Positions 7,767 to 16,818 of a DNA stretch of 64,000 bases are shown here, piece after piece. A program made the translations under genes and the position numbers. The stretch is from the NCBI GenBank assembly GCA_020633235.1, contig JACKEA010000007.1, positions 496,001 to 560,000 of the forward strand, given 5' to 3'. Each line of letters starts with the position of its first letter. Within the stretch, counting starts at the first letter, position 1. The notes under the pieces were generated by a model. That model was not told where the DNA came from. It ran no database searches and saw only the letters and a program-made list of their open reading frames with translations. Source of the stretch: Polyangiaceae bacterium (GTDB lineage: Bacteria > Myxococcota_A > Polyangia > Polyangiales > Polyangiaceae).

Positions 7767-9464
7767 TCAGTAGCCGAGGACGGGGTCCACGCTGGTGGTG
7801 GGCGCCGGCGTCGGCGGCTCGGCGTAGGGGTTGTCGCTGGTGGTGGAAGGCTCGGGCGCGGCACTCGGTGCCGCACTGGCGGAGGGGGCCGACTCCGAAG
7901 CTTGGGGTGCGGCGTCCTTCCCTCGCGGTCGTGCCGGGCGCTGGAAGCGGCGCTGGGTCGTCGCTGCGCTGGCCGGGAGCGCTTCCGTCCCGGAATCCTC
8001 GGAGCTGCTGACCATGCCCGCTTCCTCGCTGTTCGAAGCCACGCCCAGCGGCGCGGGCAGCGGCCGGTCGTCACTCTCCTTCTGCTGCAGGTGTCGCTGA
8101 AACGCGAGCACGCCCACGGCCACGGCGCCGCCGAACACCAACAGCACGATCAACAAGGGTCCCCAGCGACGGGACGGTCGGAAGTCCGGGTCTGCGTCCA
8201 GCGCCAGGGCCGAGTTGACCGATGGCGACGACGTCGGTTTGGGAGCAGGGGTGTCCTTGTGCACCAGCAGCAGCGGCTCCGTGGCCTGGGGCGGCCGCGC
8301 TGCGCTCAAGGGAGCCGCCGCGGGAACGTCCACGCGCATGGGCTCGGGTTGAGTCTTCTTGCCCAGCAGCGAATCCACGGAGCGCGCCGAGTCCGACGGT
8401 CCGTCCGCGTCCTGGGGTTGGTAAGCCGCGAGCCCGATGAGCTTGGGTGCGCGCGGGATCTCCGGTGGCACCTGCAGCGCGTGCACCGTCGGACGCCACG
8501 AGGCCGGCGCCACGTTGCTGCGCACGATGGAGCCCCGCTGGCGGTCGAGCAGATCCTGTCCCAGCTCCGTCATCAGGCGAATCAACGTGCCGGGCCGCCG
8601 CTTCTCCTGCACCGCCGTGAGGGCGTCGCTCAGGGCCTTCATGCTGGGAAACCGCTCCGACGGCTTGGGATTGACGGCTTCCAACACGATCTCGCGGAGC
8701 AAAGCCGGTACGTCGTCCGGCAGCCGCGGCAGCTTGCCGGACAGCGCGGCGGTCAGCACGGACTCGGCAGTGGCGTTCGGGCTGCTCTGGTCGAAGGCTT
8801 CGCGCCCCGCCAAGAGCTCCCACACCATCAGCCCCACGCTGTAGACGGCAGCGTTGTCGCTCGCCAGCTCGCGCCCGGAGAGCAGCTCCGGTGCGCGGTA
8901 GGCGTCCAACCGCGGATGGCCGAAGGGCCGCGTGAGGCCCGTGAGCCCCAGGTTGGCGATCAACGCGTCGTCACCGCTGGAGACCAGGACGCACTCCGGA
9001 TGCACTCCGGCGACGAGCCAAGGCTCCGGCTGCTCGAGGCACAGCTCGTCCGCCGCGATGAACGCCCGCGACAGCTCCTCCGCGACGCGCAACGCCGCCG
9101 GCACGGGAATGCGGAAGTGCTTTTGCTCGGCGCGCTTCATCAACACGCTGAGGGGCACGCCCTCCACGTACTCCGTGGTGACCACCAGACTGCCCGGCGT
9201 GCGATGGACGTCCACGACGGCGAGCAGGTTCGGATGATGGATGGGCTTCGCGCGCCGTGAAGCCGCCGCGGCCGCGTCCAGCTGCGCGGCGTTCCATGGC
9301 GGCTTGCCCGGAAAGCGCCGCAGGAACACCACTCGCCCAGCGCCTTGACCGACGCTCAGCGTGCCGAAGTCGCCGCTGGCGAGCTCGGTGACGGTCTCGT
9401 ATGGGTGCTCGGACTCGACCAACGGCGCGCCTCTCGAACCCCGAATGTAGCGTACGGAGCCCAA
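7767..9464 (-). CDS. Kinase-like membrane protein, predicted pseudokinase
   Basis: A 565-aa protein with a Ser/Thr-kinase fold over residues about 20-290. Catalytic motifs are lost: the VAIK lysine position reads VVFLRR (residues 44-49), the HRDLKPxN loop reads VAGVHPECVLV (about 150-160), and DFG reads NLG (about 168). Structural motifs of the C-lobe remain (YRAPELLSG, AVYSVGLMVWELLAG, PKPSERFPSMKAL). A Pro/Ala-rich linker leads to one TM helix at about 432-453, then an exported Ser/Pro/Ala-rich tail. It is likely a non-catalytic, ligand- or partner-binding signalling protein. Stand-alone; the next gene upstream (9508-9861) is on the same strand 43 bp away. Confidence 0.82.
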   Translation of the reverse strand: MGSVRYIRGSRGAPLVESEHPYETVTELASGDFGTLSVGQGAGRVVFLRRFPGKPPWNAAQLDAAAAASRRAKPIHHPNLLAVVDVHRTPGSLVVTTEYVEGVPLSVLMKRAEQKHFRIPVPAALRVAEELSRAFIAADELCLEQPEPWLVAGVHPECVLVSSGDDALIANLGLTGLTRPFGHPRLDAYRAPELLSGRELASDNAAVYSVGLMVWELLAGREAFDQSSPNATAESVLTAALSGKLPRLPDDVPALLREIVLEAVNPKPSERFPSMKALSDALTAVQEKRRPGTLIRLMTELGQDLLDRQRGSIVRSNVAPASWRPTVHALQVPPEIPRAPKLIGLAAYQPQDADGPSDSARSVDSLLGKKTQPEPMRVDVPAAAPLSAARPPQATEPLLLVHKDTPAPKPTSSPSVNSALALDADPDFRPSRRWGPLLIVLLVFGGAVAVGVLAFQRHLQQKESDDRPLPAPLGVASNSEEAGMVSSSEDSGTEALPASAATTQRRFQRPARPRGKDAAPQASESAPSASAAPSAAPEPSTTSDNPYAEPPTPAPTTSVDPVLGY

Positions 9465-9507
9465 TCGGCGAAGACTGGCCGAATGCCCGGAGAAACCGCG
9501 GCCAGCG

Positions 9508-9861
9508 TCAGCTTTCGGGACACATGAGCCGCACGTGGCGCTGGGCTGGAACCGCTCCCGCCGGCGCGCTGTAGACCGGGCCGAGCGCGCGCCATCCGGA
9601 GCAGGGAACCAGCCTCGGCTCGGGCGCCGGCGGCTTTGGCTGCGCCTTCCGCCAAGCGGGTTTGGGGGCGACGATTCGGATCTCGTCCAGATACACCACG
9701 TGCGCTTTGGGGATCGCCGGGCGCTCCACTTCCAGGTCTTGGGGTTTTGACGGCGCGATGCCCGGCGCGGACCGCTCGCCCTCGGGGGCGAGCAGCGTCG
9801 CGGTCACGGCCAGCACGACGGTGGACAGGGCGGCAATGCAAACGAGGGCTCGGGTCTTCAT
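9508..9861 (-). CDS. Small exported protein, unknown function
   Basis: A 117-aa protein starting MKTRALVCIAALSTVVLAVTA, a signal peptide or N-terminal anchor without a convincing lipobox. The rest is Pro/Ala-rich (KAQPKPPAPEPR) with two Cys residues (VPCSGW, LMCPES) that could form one disulfide. No family is recognised. It lies 43 bp upstream of the pseudokinase gene on the same strand and may be co-transcribed with it. The 108-bp gap upstream, to the L,D-transpeptidase stop, shows nothing notable. Confidence 0.6.
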   Translation of the reverse strand: MKTRALVCIAALSTVVLAVTATLLAPEGERSAPGIAPSKPQDLEVERPAIPKAHVVYLDEIRIVAPKPAWRKAQPKPPAPEPRLVPCSGWRALGPVYSAPAGAVPAQRHVRLMCPES

Positions 9862-9969
9862 GTCGGCCGCCCATAGCGAACGCCATGCCCGCTGGCGCCG
9901 CCGCGATTCGCCGAGCTTTGTCCGGCTTCAGGGTGGCGACGGCGCCTGGCCGCCGGCGGCGATCGCCAG

Positions 9970-11502
9970 TCAGCCTTCGACCAGCACGAAGGTTCCGCCG
10001 GGGCCGACTTGCTGCACGCTGCCCCAACCTTTTGGCAGCGCCGGCTCTACCCAGTGGAACACGCGCTCGGCGTCGAGGGGTGACAGATTCACGCAACCGC
10101 CGCTCTTACGCTGGCCGAAATCCTCGTGCCAGTACGTCGCGTGAATGGCGTACGGTCGCTTGAAGTAGATGGTCCATGGAACGTCGGCGATCCAGAAGCG
10201 CCGCGGCTCGCCGCTCTCCGTCGTCATGGTGCTCACGTGGTGCTTGCTCTCCACGAAGTAGCGACCGTAAGGCGTGGCGTCTTTCTGGCCCGGTGAGATC
10301 AACGTGGTGAACACCGGCTTGGGGCCGTCGTACAGGGTCAGCGTGCCGCGCGTGACACGGATGTGGATCCACTTGCCGGTGCCCTTGGTTTCCCAGGGCG
10401 GCTTCGGACGCCGTTCCACCACGGAAGCGTCGTGCTTGGCGATGTAGATGCCGGGCTCTCGGGTCTCGAGATAGCGTTCCTTGCCGCTCTTCTCTTCCGC
10501 GCCGGTGAGGGCCACCCAGTGCTTTTCCGGCCAGCTCTCTCCCGTGGGCTCGAACCCGCCGTCCGTTTTCTTCCATTTCTGGCGCGGCTCTTTTCGGATC
10601 CAGGCGATGGGCAAGCTCACGTCGCCCCCCAGCTCCACGCCGTGGAACTCCGAGACGCGAAAGCGCTTGAGCCCTTCGGCGGGCACCACGCTCATGTCCG
10701 TGGACAGCACCCACGTGCGGCCGAAGGCCTCGAAGGCGCGGGTGTACGCGAGCATGGAGCCGTAGGGGATCCGCTTCTTGTAGACGCCGCCCGGCTTGCC
10801 CCAGGCCGTGGGCGTCATGCCGCCGTCCTTCAGGAACTCCGGCATCGGCCCGTTGGGCGTGATGGGCTCGTCCACCGCGAGCTCGTCGTGCCCCGCGTTC
10901 CAGCCGCGCATCTTCTTGCGATCGCGCTTGCCCACCTTCCACACGAACTCGTCTTCCGGTACCGGTCGCGTGAGCATGGGCGCGTTCATGCTCAGGGCGT
11001 AGTGGTAGGGCATGGGTCCCGGCGCGGGCGTGGTCCAGCGTCCGGCCTGCATCCAGGGGGACGTCATGTCCAACGTGGAGCGGGAGCCGACGCACACGTA
11101 GCCGCCCTCCACCTGCACGAAGCTCCGGCAGCGTCCCTGACCGGTCACGGGGTCCGCCGACGAGAGCGCCAAGCTGTCCCCTGGACGAATGCTGCCCAGG
11201 GGCAACGAGCCGGAGCGCGGAGCAGGCTGGATCCAAGTGCCCCAGTTCATGCTGCCGATGCGACCGTTGGGCGATGGATCGATGGGCGGTGGATAGGCGT
11301 CGCCGCCGAAGAAGGCGTCGAGCTTCTGCTCCAGCGTGGGTTCCGGAGCGGGCGGCTCCGCGGGTTCGTCCTCGCTGGCGCGCACCGCGAGCGCGGGCTG
11401 CGCCGTCGGGGCAATCGGCGAGTCCGAAGCTACGGGAGAGCGGGCCCCGCTGCCCGCGGCACAGCCGACGAGCAGCGCGGCGAGGAGAAGAGCGCGGCGC
11501 AC
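9970..11502 (-). CDS. L,D-transpeptidase (YkuD) lipoprotein
   Basis: A 510-aa predicted lipoprotein: signal peptide MRRALLLAALLVGC with lipobox LVGC, then a low-complexity Pro/Glu linker to about residue 60. The C-terminal YkuD domain carries HATYWHEDFGQ then SGGCVNLS, with the catalytic Cys at residue 470 and His before it, matching the HxnSxGC(h)N signature. Such enzymes make or edit 3-3 peptidoglycan cross-links or attach proteins to peptidoglycan in the periplasm. The middle 300 residues are not recognised and may be a family-specific SH3-like region. It is longer than typical YkuD proteins (150-350 aa). Confidence 0.88.
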   Translation of the reverse strand: MRRALLLAALLVGCAAGSGARSPVASDSPIAPTAQPALAVRASEDEPAEPPAPEPTLEQKLDAFFGGDAYPPPIDPSPNGRIGSMNWGTWIQPAPRSGSLPLGSIRPGDSLALSSADPVTGQGRCRSFVQVEGGYVCVGSRSTLDMTSPWMQAGRWTTPAPGPMPYHYALSMNAPMLTRPVPEDEFVWKVGKRDRKKMRGWNAGHDELAVDEPITPNGPMPEFLKDGGMTPTAWGKPGGVYKKRIPYGSMLAYTRAFEAFGRTWVLSTDMSVVPAEGLKRFRVSEFHGVELGGDVSLPIAWIRKEPRQKWKKTDGGFEPTGESWPEKHWVALTGAEEKSGKERYLETREPGIYIAKHDASVVERRPKPPWETKGTGKWIHIRVTRGTLTLYDGPKPVFTTLISPGQKDATPYGRYFVESKHHVSTMTTESGEPRRFWIADVPWTIYFKRPYAIHATYWHEDFGQRKSGGCVNLSPLDAERVFHWVEPALPKGWGSVQQVGPGGTFVLVEG

Positions 11503-11544
11503 GGCGTCATTTTGCGTCGAGGGCGCCGTGGAATTCCAGAAATT

Positions 11545-11570
11545 GACGGGGTTCGCGCCGGACCAACCCC
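11545..11570. repeat. Dispersed palindromic-repeat arm (single)
   Basis: One arm of the dispersed family, in the 151-bp gap between two minus-strand genes. The 23 nt from 11545 to 11567 are identical to the reverse complement of 46509-46531. I see no clear partner arm here; the following bases (AGATGTCC) keep only part of the usual loop flank. Confidence 0.6.
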
Positions 11571-11653
11571 CAGATGTCCATGGGCTCGGATCGGCTCAGG
11601 TTGCGATTGGCCTTCGACGCCGGCGCCGAGTAGCGCCCCGTGGCGACACTGAA

Positions 11654-12178
11654 TCAAGGGAGATCCTCGGCTTCCAGGTCACACCAGTCTTGGCCCGGTT
11701 CGAACCCGAGGAGCTTGAAGTCGGACGACAGGAAGACGTAGGTCGTGGTGTCGTTCCAGGGCCGCAGGGCGTCGCCGATGGTGACCAAGTATCCGGTGTG
11801 GGTCAGGCACACATCCGCCTTGCTCTCCTTGGGCAACCACTGATGGTGGCGGGCCGCGTAGCGCTTGGCGAATACCGCGGCGATCCGCTCGCGGCGCGAC
11901 AGCTTCGGGGGGTTTGGAGGCGACGTCGGTAGTTCGTCGCCGTCTGTGTTTCCCGGAGCGTACACCAGCTCGAGCTCCCGAGCGGGCGACGAGCGAACCT
12001 CATGGTGCGGCGGGTCTTCTGTCGCGCGACGGTAGAGAACCGCAAGCGCTGGTGTCAGCACGACGCCGAGCAACACGACCAACCACGGTCGAGGGAGTCT
12101 GAAGGGACGGGGCGGGAGGTTCCGCGGCGAACCGACATCATCAGGATCTGGTTGGTTCGGCGCGGGCACGGCGAGCAA
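11654..12178 (-). CDS. Membrane-anchored protein, unknown function
   Basis: A 174-aa protein: about 30 residues, one TM helix (WLVVLLGVVLTPALAVLY), then a soluble, probably periplasmic part with a conserved-looking stretch CLTHTGYLVTIGDALRPW and a second Cys (QDWCDLE). No family is recognised. The start is doubtful: the TTG at 12178 would make the first 20 residues come from a palindromic repeat (12118-12168), so translation may begin later, nearer the TM helix (for example TTG 12082). It directly follows the stop of the propeller lipoprotein gene. Confidence 0.55.
   Translation of the reverse strand: MLAVPAPNQPDPDDVGSPRNLPPRPFRLPRPWLVVLLGVVLTPALAVLYRRATEDPPHHEVRSSPARELELVYAPGNTDGDELPTSPPNPPKLSRRERIAAVFAKRYAARHHQWLPKESKADVCLTHTGYLVTIGDALRPWNDTTTYVFLSSDFKLLGFEPGQDWCDLEAEDLP
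12118..12168. repeat. Dispersed palindromic repeat, paired arms
   Basis: Left arm GGTTCCGCGGCGAACCGACA (12118-12137) and right arm TGGTTGGTTCGGCGCGGG (about 12149-12166) form an imperfect hairpin with the TGT-type ends inside. It sits between, or inside the first codons of, two minus-strand genes and could act as a terminator or attenuator for the upstream lipoprotein gene. Confidence 0.6.
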
Positions 12179-14275
12179 TCACTGGGGCGGATTGGTGCAC
12201 ACGTTGCCGATGCAGGTGAGTCCCTGGCAGCAGTCTCCGGTGCTGGAGCAGGTCTCGTTGGACTTGCGGCACTTCTCCGGAGGTGGCGGAGAGCAGGCCA
12301 GCTTGCCGGTGGAGTCCGGATGGCAATCGCCGCCGCAGCACTCGCTGTCCACCGAGCAGGCCTCGCCCGTGGGGCGACACGGGCGCGGCGCCCAGAAGGC
12401 CGCGATGTTGCGGCTCTTCACGTCCTGTCCCGGCAGCCAGTAGCCGACGGCGCTGGGGTCCTCTCCCGGTGCGGCGTTCTTCTTGATCGCGGCGACCCAG
12501 ATCTGCTGATAGGCGCTGCCCTTGGTGCCGGCTTGCGCGTTGCCGTAGTCGCGACGCGACAAGAAGCTGACCCAGTAGTAGCCGCCTTGATCGAAGGGCG
12601 AGAAGTGCGGCTGGAAGTTGTCGGTGGTCTGCGCTCCGCCGTTGGCGGTGTCCAGCCGGCGGACGTTGCTGCCGTCGGCGTTCATCACGTACAGGGCGGA
12701 CTGATCCGTCTCGCTGCGGCTGCCGTTGCCGTGAGCGAAGGCGATCAGATCCGAGCCCGGCGCCCAGCTCGGGTAGCAGGCGGCGTTGCCGGCCGGCACC
12801 TCACCGGCGAGGGATGCGCCCGTCACCAGCACCTGCGGCGCACCCACGGCGTCAGGTCCCGTCACCGGCAAGAGCGAGATGTCCCCCGAGGTCAGCTGTC
12901 CGCCCCAGGCGTTGGCGCTGGACACGTACGCGATGTTCTTGCCGTCCGGCGACCACGACGGCTGCGTGGCTGCGGTGGGCAGCGCGCCGGTCACGGCCAC
13001 CTCGGTGCCCGCCATTGGGTCGTACACCTTCATCGTGCGGGTTGCGCCCTCGTCCGTGGTCACCACCAAGCGCTTGTCGTCCGGGCTCCAGGACGAGAAC
13101 CACCAGCGCACGGAGCTGTTCGACAGCGACGCGTTGTTCAGCGGGAACACCGTGGGCGGCGGCGCCGCCGTCAGGTCCACGGTGAGGTCGAACACACCGC
13201 CGATGTTCTCGCCCGGGCCCAGGCGCCCGGCCATGTAGCGGCCATTGTTCGACACGCTGTGACAGCCCACGCAGTTCTGTCCGCCCACGGAGGCCGGCGG
13301 CGTGGGCATGAAGCTGATGGCAGTGCCCACGCCGTCGTCGATGCGCTTGATGCGCACGGCGGTGATGTCCCAGTAGTACACGCTGCCGGTGAGCGCGGCC
13401 TTGGCGAAGGTGAGCGTCGTCTGTTTGGCCGAGGCGATGGCCGTCTGGGTCGCCGAGTCCCAGCGCTCCGCCGTGAGGGTCATGGGGTCGTCGGTGTCCG
13501 ACTGCGCCAGCGCGCTCCACACCTGGCCATCGACCAGATAGCTGTTGGTGAAGCCTGCGCCGCTGTGCAGTACGTAGGCCTCCAGCGTGTAGTGCGGCTT
13601 CTTCAGGGTGAGCCGGAACACGTCCCCGGCGGCGCCGTTTTCCCACTGCAGGTTCGCGGGGTACACGTTCTGCGGCATCACCGCCTTGTCCAGCGGGTAC
13701 ACCAGGTCGATGGCGTTGGTCGGATCCTGCGTCGGCGATCCGAACTTCTGCGCGGAGTCCGTGGGCGCGCCGTTCTCGTACAGCTGCTTCTCGACGCTCA
13801 CGGTCACCGTGGCCGTGCCCTTCAAGCTGCCGCTGGTGGCGATCACCGTGGCCGTGCCGCCGTACACGCCGCCCGCGGTGAACGAGCCGCTGTTGTCCAG
13901 CGTGCCGATCAGCAAGGGGTCCAGATCGAAGTTGGCGTTCGACAGCTCCGCCGTGCCGCCGCCCTTGTAGTGGCCGATGGCCTTGAATTGCTGCGTGGGT
14001 GTGGAGCCGTTGGTCGAGACCAACGCTGCGGACGCGGGCTCCACCGTGATGCTCTCGAGATCCGCGGTGCTGGCGTCGATGGTGCTGCCGCCCCCGGTGC
14101 CGCCGCTGCCGGCGCCGCCGTCCCCGATGGCCACGCACTTGTTCGACTTGCAGATCTCGTTCGGCCCGCAGTTGCAATTGCCGGCGACTCCCGCGTCGTC
14201 TCCGCCGCCACACCCGACGCCCAGGGCGGTGGCCAGAGCGAGCACGAATACGAAGAAAGACGGCTTGTGCAACAT
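12179..14275 (-). CDS. TolB-propeller lipoprotein with Ig-like and Cys-rich domains
   Basis: A 698-aa lipoprotein (MLHKPSFFVFVLALATALGVGC, lipobox GVGC). Order: short Cys-rich knot (CNCGPNEICKSNKC), Gly-rich linker, a Big-2-like Ig domain (about 65-160; ITVEPASAALVS, GTATVTVSVE), an unassigned domain, then TolB/WD40-like blades (SPDDKRLVVTTDEG, SPDGKNIAYVSS, ADGSNVRRLD). The tail has two Cys-rich units (CSVDSECCGGDC and CSSTGDCCQGLTC). A single CxxCH (CVGCHSVSNNGRY) precedes the propeller and could bind haem c. Probably a surface or outer-membrane-associated binding protein. No enzymatic motif is seen. Transcribed alone from the 281-bp divergent gap. Confidence 0.8.
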   Translation of the reverse strand: MLHKPSFFVFVLALATALGVGCGGGDDAGVAGNCNCGPNEICKSNKCVAIGDGGAGSGGTGGGSTIDASTADLESITVEPASAALVSTNGSTPTQQFKAIGHYKGGGTAELSNANFDLDPLLIGTLDNSGSFTAGGVYGGTATVIATSGSLKGTATVTVSVEKQLYENGAPTDSAQKFGSPTQDPTNAIDLVYPLDKAVMPQNVYPANLQWENGAAGDVFRLTLKKPHYTLEAYVLHSGAGFTNSYLVDGQVWSALAQSDTDDPMTLTAERWDSATQTAIASAKQTTLTFAKAALTGSVYYWDITAVRIKRIDDGVGTAISFMPTPPASVGGQNCVGCHSVSNNGRYMAGRLGPGENIGGVFDLTVDLTAAPPPTVFPLNNASLSNSSVRWWFSSWSPDDKRLVVTTDEGATRTMKVYDPMAGTEVAVTGALPTAATQPSWSPDGKNIAYVSSANAWGGQLTSGDISLLPVTGPDAVGAPQVLVTGASLAGEVPAGNAACYPSWAPGSDLIAFAHGNGSRSETDQSALYVMNADGSNVRRLDTANGGAQTTDNFQPHFSPFDQGGYYWVSFLSRRDYGNAQAGTKGSAYQQIWVAAIKKNAAPGEDPSAVGYWLPGQDVKSRNIAAFWAPRPCRPTGEACSVDSECCGGDCHPDSTGKLACSPPPPEKCRKSNETCSSTGDCCQGLTCIGNVCTNPPQ

Positions 14276-14318
14276 GCCGTTACCTTAACTCGGAACGTCG
14301 TCGCCATCCTGACGGGAT

Positions 14319-14370
14319 TCGCGCCGCACCAACATCAAGATGCATCTGGATGTCGGTACGCCGCGGAAAC
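14319..14370. repeat. Dispersed palindromic repeat, paired arms
   Basis: Clear inverted pair: 14319-14337 (TTCGCGCCGCACCAACATC) and 14350-14369 (GATGTCGGTACGCCGCGGAA), with a 12-nt loop containing the palindrome ATGCAT. It lies in the 281-bp gap between divergently transcribed genes (14275 minus, 14557 plus), so it cannot terminate either of them. The rest of this gap shows nothing recognisable beyond the RBS GGAGG of the plus gene. Confidence 0.7.
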
Positions 14371-14556
14371 GACGCGTCGCGCGAGAGAGCTCGCGCCGCC
14401 TCAAAGCTGAGCCTGCGGGCCGCAGTAGCCACCCGGACGCCCGCGGATCGCGGCGTTACACCGCGAGATCTCTACAAATTCAGGAACTGCTCGCGTGCGG
14501 AGCGGTTTCGGTGAAGGGTCGCGCTCCAATTCGGGGGCTGCGCTTCGGAGGCGACA

Positions 14557-15735
14557 ATGGCGATTACTGATCATGTGGTGTTCAACGACAAGGCGCTGGA
14601 GCGCAAGTGGGCCGGCAAGCGGGTCCCGATGGAGCGTTTCTACGAAGCGTACTTTGCCGGGGACATCGACATTCCGGGGGACATCTACGCGTTCTTGAAC
14701 GACCGCGATTCCTACGTGAAGAACACCCTGACCCGCGAACACTTCCGCTGGGCCATCACCAAGTTCGTCCCCGAGGCGACCATCCACTCCAAGAGCCAGG
14801 ACGAGCGCATCGTTCGCGAGCACTACGACCGGGGCGACGACTTCTTCGGCTGGTTCCTCGGCGAGCGCATGGTCTACACCAGCGCGTTCTTCGAGAACCG
14901 CGGCCAGAGCCTGGAGCAGGGCCAGGACAACAAGATGAACCTGGTGTGCAAGAAGCTGCAGCTGCAGCCCGGGGAGCGCCTGCTCGATATCGGTTGCGGC
15001 TGGGGCACGCTGACCCGCCACGCCGCCAAGCACTACGGCGTGGACGCCACCGGCGTGACCATCTCCGAGAACCAGACGGCCTTCGGCAACAAGCGCATTG
15101 CCGACTGGGACTTGTCGGATCGCGCGCGCATCCTGTGCAAGGACTACCGCGACATCCCCAAGCAGAAGTACGACAAGATCGTCAGCCTCGAGATGGTCGA
15201 GCACGTGGGCGTGAAGAACCTGGTCAGCTTCTACGAGCAGGTGGGGGACTTGCTCACGGACGAGGGCTTGTTCCTGCTTCAGTGGACGGGGCTTCGCCGC
15301 GGTATCCGCGCCGAGGACTTCATCTGGATCATGTTCATGGGCAAGTACATCTTCCCCGGTGCCGACGCGAGCTTGAGCCCCTCGGCCATGCTGCGCGCCA
15401 TGGAAAAGGCCGGCTGGGAGAGCCACAGCATGGAGAACGTGAGCACCCACTACGCGTGGACCATTCGCCACTGGCACGACAACTGGCTCAGCAACCGTGA
15501 AGCCGTCACCGCGGCCTACGGCGACCGCTGGTTCCGCATCTGGCACTTCTTCCTGGCCTGGTCGTCCATCATTGCCCAGCAGGGCAACGCCGCCTGCTTC
15601 CAGGTGGTGCTGAACAAGAACATCAACAGCTACGACCGCACTCGCTGGATCGAGAAGAAGGCGACCATCCTCGGGGACCGCGAGACGGATCTGAATCCGC
15701 CCGCGAACGGCGGCAACGGCCGCGCCTGGGCCTGA
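14557..15735 (+). CDS. Cyclopropane-fatty-acyl-phospholipid synthase family methyltransferase
   Basis: A 392-aa SAM-dependent methyltransferase of the CFA synthase/mycolic acid cyclopropane synthase family. It would add a methylene or methyl group to unsaturated acyl chains of membrane phospholipids. Visible motifs: DRGDDFFGWFLGERMVYTSA, SAM motif I LLDIGCGWGTLTRHAA, SLEMVEHVGVKN, and the family's YIFPGADASLSP. Length is normal for the family. ATG 14557 has GGAGGCGAC just upstream. The gene is monocistronic, flanked by a divergent gap with a palindromic repeat and a convergent terminator. The exact product (cyclopropane, or mid-chain methyl as in some actinobacterial homologues) cannot be told. 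Confidence 0.9.
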   Translation: MAITDHVVFNDKALERKWAGKRVPMERFYEAYFAGDIDIPGDIYAFLNDRDSYVKNTLTREHFRWAITKFVPEATIHSKSQDERIVREHYDRGDDFFGWFLGERMVYTSAFFENRGQSLEQGQDNKMNLVCKKLQLQPGERLLDIGCGWGTLTRHAAKHYGVDATGVTISENQTAFGNKRIADWDLSDRARILCKDYRDIPKQKYDKIVSLEMVEHVGVKNLVSFYEQVGDLLTDEGLFLLQWTGLRRGIRAEDFIWIMFMGKYIFPGADASLSPSAMLRAMEKAGWESHSMENVSTHYAWTIRHWHDNWLSNREAVTAAYGDRWFRIWHFFLAWSSIIAQQGNAACFQVVLNKNINSYDRTRWIEKKATILGDRETDLNPPANGGNGRAWA

Positions 15736-15750
15736 CCCTGCGCAGACGGA

Positions 15751-15776
15751 GCGGCACCATCTCCGGGTGGTGCCGC
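15751..15776. terminator. Bidirectional terminator hairpin
   Basis: Perfect 9-bp stem GCGGCACCA/TGGTGCCGC with an 8-nt loop, in the 43-bp gap between convergent genes (CFA-type methyltransferase plus, EEP lipoprotein minus). There is no long U-tract on either side. The position supports a shared terminator. Confidence 0.5.
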
Positions 15777-15778
15777 CG

Positions 15779-16759
15779 TCACTTCAGGGTGCACACCGCG
15801 GGCTTGTGATCGAAGTACACGGTCTCCGTGACGGCGGGGTGGCCGTCCGTGATGCCCGCAGTCCAACAGCTGCCGTCGAAGGCGTCGCTGATCACGTGGT
15901 CGATGTCGAAGAAGCCGGCGTAGGTGGGCGGGGCCTCGGGGCCCACGTCGGTGACGAAGTGGAAGGGCTTGCCGTCGCCCACGTGCTTCACGACGAGCTG
16001 TGCGCTCTCGTCGAAGTCGGTGTTGCGTCCGGGATCGGTGTTGAAGTCTCCCAAGATCACGTTGCGCGCTCCATTGGCGGCGGGCTCGCCGTTGCCCAGG
16101 TCCTCGAACACCAGCGCGAACAGCTGGGCGCGGCAGTCCTGGTCTGCTTGCGCGAGGCCGGAGTTGCCGTGCACGTTCACCACCGTGATTTCCCCGCCGG
16201 CGGCGAGATCCACCACGGCGCGCCCCAGGCGTGAGCCGTGGCCGCAGCCGGTCACTTCGGCGCCATCGAGGCCATCGAGGCACAGATCCGCAGTGCAGCC
16301 CCGAATGCTGCCGAAGCTCTTTTTCACGCCCAAGCACTTGTCCGGGTGGCCTTGGTGGCAGGCGACCTGATAGCCCGCGCCCAGCACCATTTCCGTCACC
16401 GTGGGGTCGCCGTCTTTCCAGCCGTCGCACACGTAGCCGGCCTTGTCCTCGGCGGGGATGGCCGCGCAATCCCCCGGCCAGAAGATCTCCTGGAAGCCGA
16501 CGACGTCCGGCGAGAGGCCATCGAAGAACGCGCGGGTGTCGGCGATCACGGATTTCCAAGAAAGGCCGTTGCCGTAGTACTGGTCCGTGATCGCGGCGTT
16601 GTCCGAGGTGTAGTCGCCGTCGAAGGGGAGGCCGAGCGTGGTGCCGGTGTTGAACGTCACCACGCTGAAGTCGAATGACTTCTTCGGTTCCGTGTCGTCG
16701 CTCCCGGAGCAAGCCGAGAGGAACGTCAGCGCGGCGAGGGCGGCGGCGGCGCGGAGCAT
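15779..16759 (-). CDS. Endonuclease/exonuclease/phosphatase-family lipoprotein
   Basis: A 326-aa secreted lipoprotein (MLRAAAALAALTFLSAC, lipobox LSAC) with the DNase I-like EEP fold. Ordered motifs: VVTFNTGTT, VGFQEIFW (metal Glu), VNVHGNSG, ILGDFNTDPG and, at the end, DIDHVISD and FDHKPAV (catalytic His pair). Six or more Cys between residues about 95 and 170 suggest an export-stabilised insertion. The substrate could be extracellular DNA, a phosphoester or a lipid headgroup; EEP motifs alone do not decide it. It is divergent from the 16819 gene and ends at a shared hairpin. Confidence 0.82.
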   Translation of the reverse strand: MLRAAAALAALTFLSACSGSDDTEPKKSFDFSVVTFNTGTTLGLPFDGDYTSDNAAITDQYYGNGLSWKSVIADTRAFFDGLSPDVVGFQEIFWPGDCAAIPAEDKAGYVCDGWKDGDPTVTEMVLGAGYQVACHQGHPDKCLGVKKSFGSIRGCTADLCLDGLDGAEVTGCGHGSRLGRAVVDLAAGGEITVVNVHGNSGLAQADQDCRAQLFALVFEDLGNGEPAANGARNVILGDFNTDPGRNTDFDESAQLVVKHVGDGKPFHFVTDVGPEAPPTYAGFFDIDHVISDAFDGSCWTAGITDGHPAVTETVYFDHKPAVCTLK

Positions 16760-16818
16760 GAAGCCAAGGATAGGACAAGCTCGACGCGATGATGGAGCTC
16801 CACGTATCCTGACGGGTC

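Noticed and set aside
13270..13300. CxxCH taken as proof of a c-type cytochrome
   Set aside because: A single motif in a Cys-rich lipoprotein is not enough; kept only as a finding.
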